64,000 bases of DNA from Drosophila persimilis (lineage: Eukaryota > Arthropoda > Insecta > Diptera > Drosophilidae), in assembly GCF_003286085.1 (NCBI RefSeq), contig NW_020825312.1:5642001-5706000 (forward strand). Reading direction: 5' to 3'. A program made the position numbers and the translations under genes. The notes beneath the pieces were generated by a model. The model saw only the letters and a list, made by a program, of their open reading frames with translations, searched no databases and had not been told where the DNA came from. Shown piece by piece: positions 47,001-57,900 of this stretch. The stretch's first letter is position 1; the number at the start of each line of letters is the position of its first letter.

Positions 47001-50000
47001 GGCAACCCATGGTTGAATCAACTCAGAGGCAATCCACGCTTTCGAAAAACCTAAACGATGAATCGGAACCGACATTTGAGAGTACTGGTCCTGAAACTGC
47101 AGACAGTCAAAGACAAACTATGCCTTCTCACAACATAAACGATGTATCACAACCCACATTTGAGAGTACGGGTCCTGTAACTGAATACAGTCAGAGGCAA
47201 TCAATGGGGCCAGCAGCTCAGACGAGATCCATGCCTTCTGAAAACATAAACAATGAATCTGCACCCACATTTGAGGGTACCGGTCCTGGAACTGAATTTA
47301 GTCAGGGGAAATCCATGCCCTCAGCAAATATATGGGATGAATCGGTACCTAATTTCGAAAGTTCCAGTCCTGGAAATGCACTCGGTCAGAGGAAAACCTT
47401 GCCTTCAAGTACTCAGAGACAATCGAAGCCTTCAGACAATACATGCGCTGAATCCTGTCCGAATGTCAACTGTTCCGTTGTTGAACCTTCAACTATTCAG
47501 TGGCAGGCCATGCCTTCCCAAAACATAAACGATGAATCGGCTCCAACATTTGAGAGTACAGGACCTGAAACTGCAGACAGTCAAAGACAAGCTATGCCTT
47601 CTCAAAATATAAACGATGAATCAGCACCCACATTTGAGAGTACCGGCCGTGGAACTGAATACAGTCAGAGGCAACCCATGGCTGAATCAACTCAGAGGCA
47701 AGCCACGCCTTCGCAAAACCTAAACGATGAATCGGAACCAGCATTTGAGAGTACCGGTTCTGAAACTGCAGGCAGTCAAAGACAAGCTATGCCTTCTCAA
47801 AACATAAACGATGAATCAGCACCCACATTTGAGAGTACCGGCCGTGGAACTGAATACAGTCAGAGGCAACCCATGGCTGAATCAACTCAGCGGCAAGCCA
47901 CGCCTTCGCAAAACCTAAACGATGAATCGGAACCAGCATTTGAGAGTACCGGTCCTGAAACTGCAGGCAGTCAAAGACAAGCTATGCCTTCTCAAAACAT
48001 AAACGATGAATCAGCACCCACATTTGAGAGCACCGGCAGTACCGGAACTGAATACAGTCAGAGGCAACCCATGGCTGAATCAACTCAGAGGCAAGCCACG
48101 CCTTCGCAAAACCTAAACGATGAATCGGAACCAGCATTTGAGAGTACCGGTCCTGAAACTGCAGGCAGTCAAAGACAAGCTATGCCTTCTCAAAACATAA
48201 ACGATGAATCAGCACCCACATTTGAGAGTACCGGCCGTGGAACTGAATACAGTCAGAGGCAACCCATGGCTGAATCAACTCAGAGGCAAGCCACGCCTTC
48301 GCAAAACCTAAACGATGAATCGGAACCGACATTTGAGAGTACTGGTCCTGAAACTGCAGACAGTCAAAGACAAGCTATGCCTTCTCAAAACATAAACGAT
48401 GAATCAGCACCCACATTTGAGAGTACCGGCCGTGGAACTGAATACAGTCAGAGGCAACCCATGGCTGAATCAACTCAGAGGCAAGCCACGCCTTCGCAAA
48501 ACCTAAACGATGAATCGGAACCAGCATTTGAGAGTACCGGTCCTGAAACTGCAGGCAGTCAAAGACAAGCTATGCCTTCTCAAAACATAAACGATGAATC
48601 AGCACCCACATTTGAGAGTACCGGCAGTACCGGAACTGAATACAGTCAGAAGCAACCCATGGCTGAATCAACTCAGAGGCAACCCACGCCTTCGCAAAAC
48701 CTAAACAATGAATCGGAAACGACATTTGAGAGTACTGGTCCTGAAACTGCAGACAGTCAAAGACAAGCTATGCCTTCTCAAAACATAAACGATGAATCAG
48801 CACCCACATTTGAGAGTACCGGCCGTGGAACTGAATACAGTCAGAGGCAACCCATGGCTGAATCAACTCAGAGGCAAGCCACGCCTTCGCAAAACCTAAA
48901 CGATGAATCGAAACCATTATTTGACAGTACCGGTCGTGGAACTGCATACAGTCAGAGGCAATCCATGCCATCTAAAAACATAATTGATGAATCAGCACCT
49001 ACATTTGAGAGCACCGGTCGTGGGACTGCGTACACTCAAAGGCAACCTGCACAAACTCAGAGAAAATCCATGCCTTCAGCAAACATATGGGATGAATCGG
49101 AACCTACTTTCGAAAGTTCCAGTCCTGGAACTGCACTCAGACAGAGGCAAACCTTGTCTTCACATACTCAGAGACAATCGATGCCTTTAGAAAATATATG
49201 CGCTGAAACCTGTCCTAATTTCAACTGTTCCGTTGTTGCACCTTCAACTATTCCGTGGCAAGCCATGCCTTCCCAAAACATAAACGATGAATCAGCACCC
49301 ACATTTGAGAGTACGGGTCGTGGAACTGGATACAGTCAGGGGAAATCAATGGGGCCAGCAGCTCAGACCAGATCTATGCCTTTTGAAAACATAAACGATG
49401 AATCGGAGCCCACATTTGACAGTACGGGTCGTGGAACTGCGTACAGTCAGAGGCAACCCATGGCTGAATCAACTCAGAGGCAAGCCACGCCTTCGAAAAA
49501 CCTAAACGATGAATCGGAACTGACATTTGAGAGTACTGGTCCTGAAAATGCAGACAGTCAAAGACAAGCTATGCCTTCTCAAAACATAAACGATGAATCA
49601 GCACCCACATTTGAGAGTACCGGTGAGACGAATGAGAAAATAGAAATGGACGACGAGTGGATGTCAGAATATGATGAAGTGGGAGGCGTCAAAAGAAGAA
49701 AGATCTCCAGAGGACAACAGGTGTCGATGCCATCGCAAAATATCCCGGTTCCACGGTTCATGCCCTCGGGTGGTGAAGTTTCCGGAGCAGCTAGAAGCAC
49801 CGCGAGACCGGAGGGTACCATGCCGTCGCGAAACCCTTTTGTGCTTCAGATGACCAATGAGTGTGTGGCGAATGAAACTATCCAACCTTTGCCGTATGTG
49901 TCGGAACAGCCACCGTTAGTCGCCTATCAGCAAACCGAGCAGCGCGGTAGACCGGTGCCACAGCATGTCTCATATGCGTCTTTTTCCACGGAACTTCTGG

Positions 50001-51658
50001 GTAATGTAAATACGCTATCTCATCCCTCCGATACCGGAGGTAGTCAATCGTGTATGTGTGATGGAATGCGAGAGCATTCACTGGGTCAAACCTGGACAGA
50101 CAGGATGGACCGCTCGACAACCAATAAAATAGAAGATGTCAGTATGAAAGCCTTCAACAACCTTTCTGTCACGCCGCACCACCTATTGCAAATGCCCAAG
50201 ACGTGTTTGGATATAGCCACCGAGACGCCACTCCAGCGGAGAAGTCAGTCGCTAGAGTACACACCTTCGGAGAATGACAGCGAATCGGATTTCCTTACAT
50301 GCAAAAGCTCTACTGACTTGCGACAGGAGGACAAAGGCGCTATTCCCTGTGGTATATGCGAGAGAGTGCCCTCAGACCGCTACTTCCAGTCAATGGATGT
50401 TGGTCCCCATGGCCAAGTGGTGCAAGGGGTAACCGTAACGACATCAATGTCCATAATTTCGGGGACGCGATTAAATCAGGACCAGAGAATGCGTGCTGAG
50501 GTTCAAATGTCGAACTCAATGACGAACTATGATTCAATTGATCAGGTCATGCAGTCAACCGGCCACAAAAGCACTGGAACAACAACACAGAACAGCTGTT
50601 CCATGGAACAGCAAAATCAGAACCAAAAGATGCGTGCTGAGGATGAAATGCTACAGAGCGGACGCAAGAATGGATATTCCAACCGAAGCATCAACGGATT
50701 CGACTCAATGATCAACTACGTTTCGTTCGATCAGGTCATGCAGTCAACCGGCCACCAGAGCGCCGGAACAACTACACAGAAAAATTGTTCAATGGAACAG
50801 CAAAACTATCAACCGAATCAGCCTTGCCCTGGTTGTCCCACCGGAGCTTCCCACGCCATGCAGATCCAGAGAGCATGGGAACAGGGTTTTACCATTTGTG
50901 GAAGCAGGCTTGGCACATCACCCATCACCATCACCAATTACCATAGCACTGGAACAACAACGCAAAACGACCATTCCCTGAAGAAAAGAGACTTTAACCC
51001 CACTGGATTTGCAGCCGAATGCGACCAAACCAGCTATAACTCCGTGCAGGCGTGCACCTGCCAGCAGTCTCAAGGCGGGGGTTCGGCCTTTCCCGTCGAA
51101 CTCCCTTGCGGTTGTTCGCCGGATTCGGAGTCCCAGTTCGATTCGGAGACGGAATGCAATGCCGACGGCTTCACCGCCAGATCGTCTAGTCCAGATGAAG
51201 TAGAAGCCGGACCCCATTACGACGACTATAAAGACGTAGAGGAGTGCAATGATGACGACAACGATGCCAGATCGCCCGGAGCCTACCCAAACCCTTCCAA
51301 AGCCGTGCTGAACTCTGGTGCCAACAACTGCAACTGTCCACTGAAGTCAGAGGATGACTCCAACGCCAGACCGTACCGTCCCCTTAGAGGATCGCCTGGA
51401 CCCTTCTTCTACGCAGTTCAGGACACTGGAATGTGGGGGATTACCAGCGCTTTTCTGCCGGAACCAGCGATCGCCATATCGCCATGTCTCAATGGACCCT
51501 GTTCGTTAGAGTCGGAGCGCACTGATGACTACCAGTCTGCCCGATCGTCCATTTCCAATGAAGAAGATCGTGGCACCTATCGGCCGCCATGCTGGGTATA
51601 TCCCTCACCGATTCGGATGCTTTTTGATGGATTGGTTCGACTTGGGGAATCTCTTTAA
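41088..51658 (+). CDS. Giant repeat protein (about 3,500 residues), two coding exons; function unknown
   Basis: Exon 1 (41088-41252) and exon 2 (41321-51658) join in frame across a 68-nt intron (K|T: SLSQK then TTHRKVTTHR), giving 3,500 residues from the ATG at 41088 or 3,491 from the better-context ATG at 41115. The large exon itself opens without ATG. Layout: about residues 1-420 unique, Ser/Arg/Gln-rich; about 420-2,825 degenerate repeats of MPSQNINDESAPTFESTG plus RGTAYSQRQS, mostly 27-38 residues; about 2,825-3,500 unique and acidic, with Cys pairs (CMC, CGIC, CPGC, CTC, CGC, CNC) and a second short repeat (NYDSIDQVMQSTGH). Five repeat-region modules also carry Cys. No signal peptide or membrane segment is seen; it is probably a disordered intracellular scaffold or structural protein, an inference only. 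Conserved module grammar over 10 kb without a stop indicates selection on the frame. I do not recognise a named orthologue. Confidence 0.85.
41253..41320 (+). other. 68-nt intron
   Basis: AGCCAGAAG|gtaact ... cgtcttgaag|ACTACC. It falls between codons, contains an in-frame TGA just before the acceptor (41316-41318 in the upstream frame), and joins the 41088 frame to the long exon. Confidence 0.8.
42405..49630 (+). repeat. Coding repeat array of 81-114-bp modules inside the giant gene
   Basis: Core DNA atgccttctcaaaacataaa then cgatgaatc (MPSQNINDES), followed by cccacatttgagagtacc (PTFEST), recurs some 80 times with variable linkers. Module types alternate: RGTAYSQRQS, PETADSQRQ, and the ESTQRQ-x-SKNLNDESEP type. 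Longer duplicated blocks are nested inside it. The opposite strand carries shadow frames (MWVLIHRLCFEKA and similar) created by the repeat. Confidence 0.95.
47594..48895 (+). repeat. Higher-order 195-bp repeat, about 6.7 copies
   Basis: ATG of MPSQNINDESAP recurs at 47594, 47789, 47984, 48182, 48377, 48572 and 48770: steps of 195 bp, or 198 bp where one extra Ser-Thr-Gly-type codon gives STGSTGTE. Each unit pairs an INDESAP module with an LNDESEP module (65 residues). Near identity between copies marks recent amplification. Confidence 0.93.
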
Positions 51659-51660
51659 AC

Positions 51661-51680
51661 AATAAATTTTCTACAATAAA
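51661..51680 (+). terminator. Two polyadenylation signals directly after the stop codon
   Basis: AATAAA at 51661-51666, only two bases after TAA (51656-51658), and again at 51675-51680. If used, the 3' untranslated region would be only a few tens of bases. Confidence 0.7.
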
Positions 51681-51817
51681 TTGTAGACACGACCTGTTAA
51701 CTCAACTTTTAGATAAATCATTTTTGAGAAGCAACATTTAGGACCCTAAAATTGATAGGAAAAAAAAGGATAAACGTGGTGGGTTTCTGCTACGGCCGCA
51801 ACTTTACATTTGTACAT

Positions 51818-51915
51818 TTGCGTGGCGAAATTTTGAAATACACTTGAAACAGTGAGATACCACAGGAGCGTGGACACCAAATTTAATTTCCCTAGTCTAT
51901 GAGATCTAGGCGCTC
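51818..51915 (+). repeat. DINE-1/mini-me-like fragment
   Basis: gtggcgaaattttgaaatac, then ataccacaggagcgtggaca, ccaaattt and ctaggcgctcatagg: the same order as in the 37.2-37.7 kb element, about 100 bp, no ends. Confidence 0.6.
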
Positions 51916-52052
51916 ATAGGGTTTTGAAGTTTGGAAATGAATCAGCCAGGCTCTGGCCTGCACTTTTCCAAAGTTTTCCGATTTAGTTTTGAAATCCGCC
52001 AGAATTCTCCGTTTTCAAAACAATATCACTGTGCGAGTAGACTCCATGCGAA

Positions 52053-52142
52053 GTACAGTAGTGGCTCGTGATAAGTTTTGTTCTTGTTATTTCGTTCGAC
52101 GACTGGCCTACTATTCGTACTTTTTAAGTACAGCCACTGTAC
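52053..52142. repeat. Short imperfect inverted repeat (possible MITE)
   Basis: gtacagtagtggct (52053-52066) faces agccactgtac (52132-52142); the left arm has three extra bases. The spacer is about 65 bp, and flanking duplications are not clear. Confidence 0.35.
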
Positions 52143-53877
52143 GTCATATCACATCGCAAATATCAGTCATCAGCTATTGGAATTAACATATACATCGAAA
52201 TACCCAGCCTTTGTAGCGCCTGTGGCAGCTATTTGACACTCTACGAGTATCAGAGGTGGCAATCTGTTAACAATTTATGCCAGGTGGCTGTGATTGGATC
52301 CCTTGTGGATTGCCGCCCAGAGCGAATTGGTGTTGGAACTTGAAGCCCTAGCGAGTGGCTTTAAAATACAATTTTGGAAAAAGTCGCGCGCCACACGAGT
52401 GCGGGCTCGGGCCTGGGACTGGGCTCGATCGAGTGCCGCAGTAGCAGCTGCTGCTGGCCTCAACGCCCCCGGCCTTCCACTCACATAACTTTGGCAGCAT
52501 TTTTGCAGAATTACAATTAACTGCCTATACTCGACCGCGCCCGATGCTGGTCTCCAGGCCTGGGGGCTCTGTCTTGTCGAGGCCACTGCCACTGCCAGCA
52601 GAGCCCAGGGAACACGACCAGGAGCAGTGGAGGCAGCGCAATTGCAGCCTAACAGTATGCAACCACACTTGCAGAAACTACTCCCTTCATGAGGCGGATG
52701 GTGGGTGAGTGCGAGTGGGCGGGACTGGCGCTCGGGTTGGGATTCGGGATGGAAAATTTGTTCTATTTTACGCTTTACACACAAAAACAATAAATCGCTC
52801 ACAGCATCAACACAGCGTCAACTTCCCTAATGCAGCACGTCGCTGCCATGCCGGATCCGCTGCCCACGCTGGATGTAGAATGCAGGATGGCGGCTGAAGC
52901 GACCAGGATGCCAGCAATTGAGGCTGAAGCCATTTTAACTGCCACTTGAATGGCAAGAGCTAAAAATAAACAGGAAAGAAGCCTAACGTCGCGTATTGCG
53001 ACTACATGATACCCGATTGTGTATTAACCATTTTTATATAAACGTACTAAAAAATTGATTAGTATATTCAGGGGCCCTATAGAGAAATCGAGCATAAATT
53101 ACAGTAGGGCTTATTTATTTTTTATATTACTCACGAATTACAAGTGCTAATTATTTGGTTTTGGCGTGAAAGTGTTCCGAAGGGAGATTCTTTTGAATAT
53201 GGTCTTCAAAACGCCACTCTTAAGGAGAGATCGTCGCCACTAACGTGGTGTCTGGCTTCCCTCTGCCTGTTGCGCGAACGCAGTAAATCCTTGTATTCTT
53301 AGAGTACAGGGTGCGAAAAAAGGTTTAAAAAAACTACACATGTATGTACTTTATGTAGATATTATGGGAGTGTGCCGTTCTGTGCGGGCAAACGAGTCTA
53401 CGGGGGCTAAAAATGTAAATTGTAATTTTCAACTTTTAAGTGGCTGCCACGTGTTATGCTGTCGCCCCTCCCAGCGTCCCCTTATTCTCTACGGGCTGAT
53501 GGAAAATAGAAATTAAAATCAACATGAACACGGTCCTGTTTTCCCTTCTACTCTACGCCACCCCTAGTTCAGTGTTTGACAACTGCGCAATAATCTGTTG
53601 ACTAAAAAAAAGCGTAGTTTTTATATAATAATTCGGAGGTTTAATTATAGTATTGGAGTCTTGAATACGAGTGACGGTGGAAAACAGCAAGTAAAATTCC
53701 CCGAGTGATCGATTGCGGTATGGTAATTCCGTCCCAGGAGATCTAGGTGAGGAGTTACTCGTTCCAAGGAAACAAGATTAAGTTTTTAGCCAATAATCGT
53801 TCGTACCGTTTGGAAGATTTTTAAACATTAGATTTGATCTGTTTCCATTTTTCTTTAATTTTGTTGTAATTTAGATA

Positions 53878-54205
53878 TGGTTATTCTCTACGGTTCTTGG
53901 TTTTGGTTTTTTCGTATCTTCAGAATTGTGGATGCCACAGATTTTCGTTCTTTGCGGTGACGGAAGAGGGCGGGGCGAAATTTTGGATAAAACATTGTGA
54001 TATCACAGGAGTCTGGATATAAAATTTGGTTGATTTAGTTCTTATAGTTTTTGATAACTAGGCGTCAAAAATGACGGACGGATAGAGAGGTACTCGTATG
54101 TCTATATCGACTCGGCTATTGATGCTGATCAAGAATATATGGGGTCTATACTTTCTGGGGTTGGAAACGCTCCTTCTGGGTGTTACACCCCTTTACCTAA
54201 AGGTA
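53878..54205 (+). mobile_element. DINE-1/mini-me-like element, partial
   Basis: gttattctctacggttcttg, then gaattgtggatgccacagat, gggcggggcgaaattttgga, atatcacaggagtctggata and tgatgctgatcaagaatata follow the order of the 37.5-37.8 kb copy, in the same orientation. Both ends are eroded, with no coding sequence. Confidence 0.6.
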
Positions 54206-54263
54206 AAATAGAGAGAGGGAAAAAAAGGAAGTGTCATTTTACTGTTTTTCTGCACGCTTTTTT

Positions 54264-54977
54264 TTATACCCGATACTCAAAATGAGTATTGGGGTATATT
54301 AGATTTGTGGTAAAAGTGGATGTGTGTAACGTCCAGAAGGAATCGTTCCGACCCCATAAAGTATATATATTCTTGATCAGCATCAATAGCCGAGTCGATT
54401 GAGCCCCGTCTGTCCGTCCGGCCGTCCGTCTGTCCGTCCCTATTAGCGCCTAGTGCTCAAAGACTATAAGAGTTAGAGCAACGATGTTTTGGATCCAGAC
54501 CTCTGTGATATGTCACTGCTACCAAAAAAAATCTCCGCATCCACAAATCTCAGAGACTATTAAAGCTAGAGTAACCAAATTTGGTATCCGCACTTTTGTT
54601 AGATCTCACTATAAAATGTATATCTCAAAATTTTGCCCCCACCCCTTCCGCCCCCCACAAAGGACGAAAATCTGTTGCATCCACAATATTGCAGATTCGA
54701 GAAAACTAAAAACGCTGAATCAGAGATAGAATATCAGATTGCTGAATCTGGATCAGATCAGATCATTTTTATAGCCAAAAGGAACAAATCAATTTGCAGT
54801 GGCTACGCAGCGCCCGTGACGTCAGCTCAGACTGATTTTCTGTCTCTCTCGCACGTACTCTTTGTCGTGTCGTTTAATATTAGCGGCGTCTGCCGGAGGA
54901 GAGCCATACTGACTTAGTATCGGGTATAAATGTAGAGTTGCGGTGTCCGCAGCAACTCACAACGTTCCCCCTCGTTT
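54264..54977 (-). mobile_element. DINE-1/mini-me-like element, copy B
   Basis: Opposite orientation to copy A, and a simpler copy without the tandem duplication. From one end to the other: tatacccgatactcaaaatg, the (TA) tract at 54361-54371 followed by ttcttgatcagcatcaatag, a (GTCY)n tract at 54405-54440, the aattttgcccccaccccttc block, cgctcgcacg-type promoter-like DNA ending in cgggtataaatgtag, then the hairpin arm ttgcggtgtccgcagc and loop. The pairing of (TA)n and (GTCY)n cores is the described hallmark of mini-me. It starts within 60 bp of the preceding partial element. Confidence 0.65.
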
Positions 54978-57900
54978 TTTTTTAGTGTAGATATTTTGTT
55001 AGCATTTGGTTTGAAGAGTTTCTTCTCCTGCGTGCTGTAAAGCGTAAGATGCCTAATTAATGTCATTTAATACATGATGTAAGAATTCGCGAAGGAACAC
55101 GAACTTGAAATTGTAGCATTTTGTCTTTAATACTTTCACTACGTTCATATTTACTGAACCGCTTGAGAAATATTTCGGATAAAAGTTGTATTATATCGAA
55201 AAAACCGAGATTTATTGCAGATATTGTACTGACCAATCTGTACCATCTAATTTTTTGCAAATACAAGTTCTGGGCCCCTGAGCTCGAGGGCCTTGGTGTG
55301 CCACAACTATGTATGTCTTCAGGTAGCCGCCTCGTTTAATTTACACCCTTCAGCTCCAGTAAATCCATCCGAGGAGAGGCACTTCAGACAGGGCACATGG
55401 TGAAATTCTATCTGGCTGCTCTGCTTCTGTTGCTTATCAAATCAAGAGCCAAGTCCATTGTTGGAGCCGGAGAAGGAGGAGGAATAGACAGAGGTGGGAG
55501 TCTTTGGACACATCTTCCACATCTCTTTCTGGGTCAGTCACAAGACACGCACCCACATAGGGAGGTGCATGAAATCGTTGTCTAGGCTACATGTTGTCCA
55601 TGAAATGATTGAATGGAGAAAATATACAAATCCAGTTAGTGGGAGTGGGAGTGCAGCGACATCTACACATCATGGCATATGAAATGACAGGGAAAAATTG
55701 CTGAAAATATATTTGAATGAATTGAATGCAAACACATGGACCCATACCACCCATTCATCGCATCTGTATGCCAGCCAGCAAACGTCTTTCCTGCCTCCTG
55801 TCACTGCTGTTCAAACACGTGATCGATCTTCAAGGGGGCTCGGGGCTCGGGGCTCGAGGCTGGGAATGAGAATGAGAATGGGACCAGGAGTCGCCTGCTC
55901 AGGTGTCTTTTGGAGCAAGTTTTCGTGCAAAGTTTGCTCAGCACAAACATCAAATGTTGCGCGTCTCCCTCCTTCCGTCTGCCTGGCTCTGCCACACAGT
56001 CTGCTCTCTTTACGTACACCTACTGCTGCCTTATTCTATTCTCTCCCCCAATCGCTCTAGTTGTTTATGTGGATTTCTTTTGGTCGTTTTATACCCTGTG
56101 AAACGGTACTAAGACGAGATCAAGGGTATATGGCATGAAAGAATATTAATGAATCTTTCTAATTATAATCAACTGTTCTACATCTCGAAGACTTTATCCA
56201 AGCTCAAACTCTTTACAGATGTATGACAGGTGTATGACAATAATACGTTCAATCAGTTACCAATATTGTCAGTAACCAGAAAATCGATTAATCTGCAAGT
56301 GCTTTATTCTTGTATTATAAGTTATGCAACCAACTTCAAATACCTACGGTTTCATTTGTTCATTCAATGAACTATCTATATTTATATCGACGACTATGAC
56401 TATAGAAAAATAAAGCTAGCCGAAGATCGCTGCAATGGTATCTGCAAGGGTATGCTAAGTTCTATAACTATGGGTAAAGCTATATAAATCTAAAGGGTAT
56501 GCAAGGGTATGCCAAGCTTCGGATCCTGAAGCCGGATTTTCTTTTTCTAATTTTTTGTTATATTTGCTGTTGCTGTACTTGCGCCGCTTTCATGTTTTCA
56601 GTTGGTTTGTTTGTCCGCCTGCCATTTTGTTTGTCTGTTTGAGTTGCTGTTAGAATTATTTTTTCCACTAAGGCAAAGCCGCGCCGCACACACACACACA
56701 CACACGCGCGAAAGGACTGGAAGAAAGGTGTGTATGTGGCACTCGTCCTGCCAAGTTCTTCTTTGCGAATACATATGAAAGGCAAACAAACAAGCATAGA
56801 TTTAATGCAGCTCTTTTGCTCTCTTCTCTCCTTCCTCCTCGGATAAGTTTTAGCTGAAGTAGGAGTATGAGGCTGTCCTGTCTCAAGTCGTATCGTTGTC
56901 TCTCTGTCTCTGAATATGTTGTCGTGGTCCAGGATGCTTCGTTAACTTGGCAAATTCCCAAGTCTGCCCATTGCTTACCCCCAGACATTTCTAGATGTGT
57001 GCTATGGCGCCATATCAATCCATATCCCAGACGAAATAAAGCCACACAAACCCATCAGATCATCAGGTTCACCATTATAAATATCATATAGCTTTTTAAG
57101 TCTGAAAGATCTCAATCCAAAAGATCAAGACAATAGGCTTGTTCTTCCGTCCTTCTTTTCTTAATTATTTTTCTGTATTTTCAATGTATCAATCTACTCT
57201 ATACTATTTTACTTGTTTTTAAATATACTTCTTTAGACGTTTTATTTTGCAATTTGGGGGTATATATACAACATGCTTACTGGCTAATTAACGGTAACAA
57301 ATTGCATTTTATATACATGCATAGAGATAGAGACTTAGCTCTGACTTCTCATGGAGATGAATCCATAGTTCCATTCAGTTGACCTCTATGGTGCCACCAC
57401 GTTCACCGTATTTTCATTTGCATTGAATAGCCCCCTCCACTATAACGTCATCCACTATAAAGTCCCTCCACTAGATATATGTAGGTGTAATGAAGGAAAA
57501 GTCAAACTCAGGCTTAAATCAAAGTTCTCGTTACGTCATAGTCATTCTCTCTGTCGTAGCGGTGGCATGGTACATAGCCTCCTCCATCACCATCGTCGTC
57601 CTTCGGCACCGCATCCAGGCCCTCTTAAAGTTCACTTGTCACTCACTCACCAGCGCCAGCCCCATCCCCAGTCCCAGTCACATACCCATCCTCGTCATCG
57701 TCATCCTTGTCGTCCTTGGCCGGTATAGCAGGCGCCATTCTGCTTTTGCCATCGCCTCGCTTTGCTTTGCTTCGGTCCTGATTTAGTCGGCTCAGGTGAA
57801 TGATATAAACTTAATTGCGGAAATTGGGTTAAAAAGGGAGGGGGAAAAACTTTGACACATGTGCGGGTTAAACAAATTGATGTGCGACCAAGTGCGAGTG

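Larger units (their letters stand above)
51681..53877. other. No supported gene; repeat fragments
   Basis: It holds one mini-me-like fragment (51818-51915) and an imperfect inverted repeat (52053-52142). The minus-strand 175-codon frame at 52275-52802 is alanine/serine/arginine-rich, changes composition abruptly, and is overlapped by open frames on the plus strand. I see no splice or family support. The rest is anonymous. Confidence 0.55.

Noticed and set aside
42780-49000. Antisense frames of 60-196 codons (MWVLIHRLCFEKA type)
   Set aside because: They repeat with the sense modules and begin and end within them; products of the sense repeat.
52275-52802. 175-codon minus frame
   Set aside because: Composition shifts abruptly, alanine/arginine runs dominate, overlapping plus frames are equally open, and no motif is recognisable.
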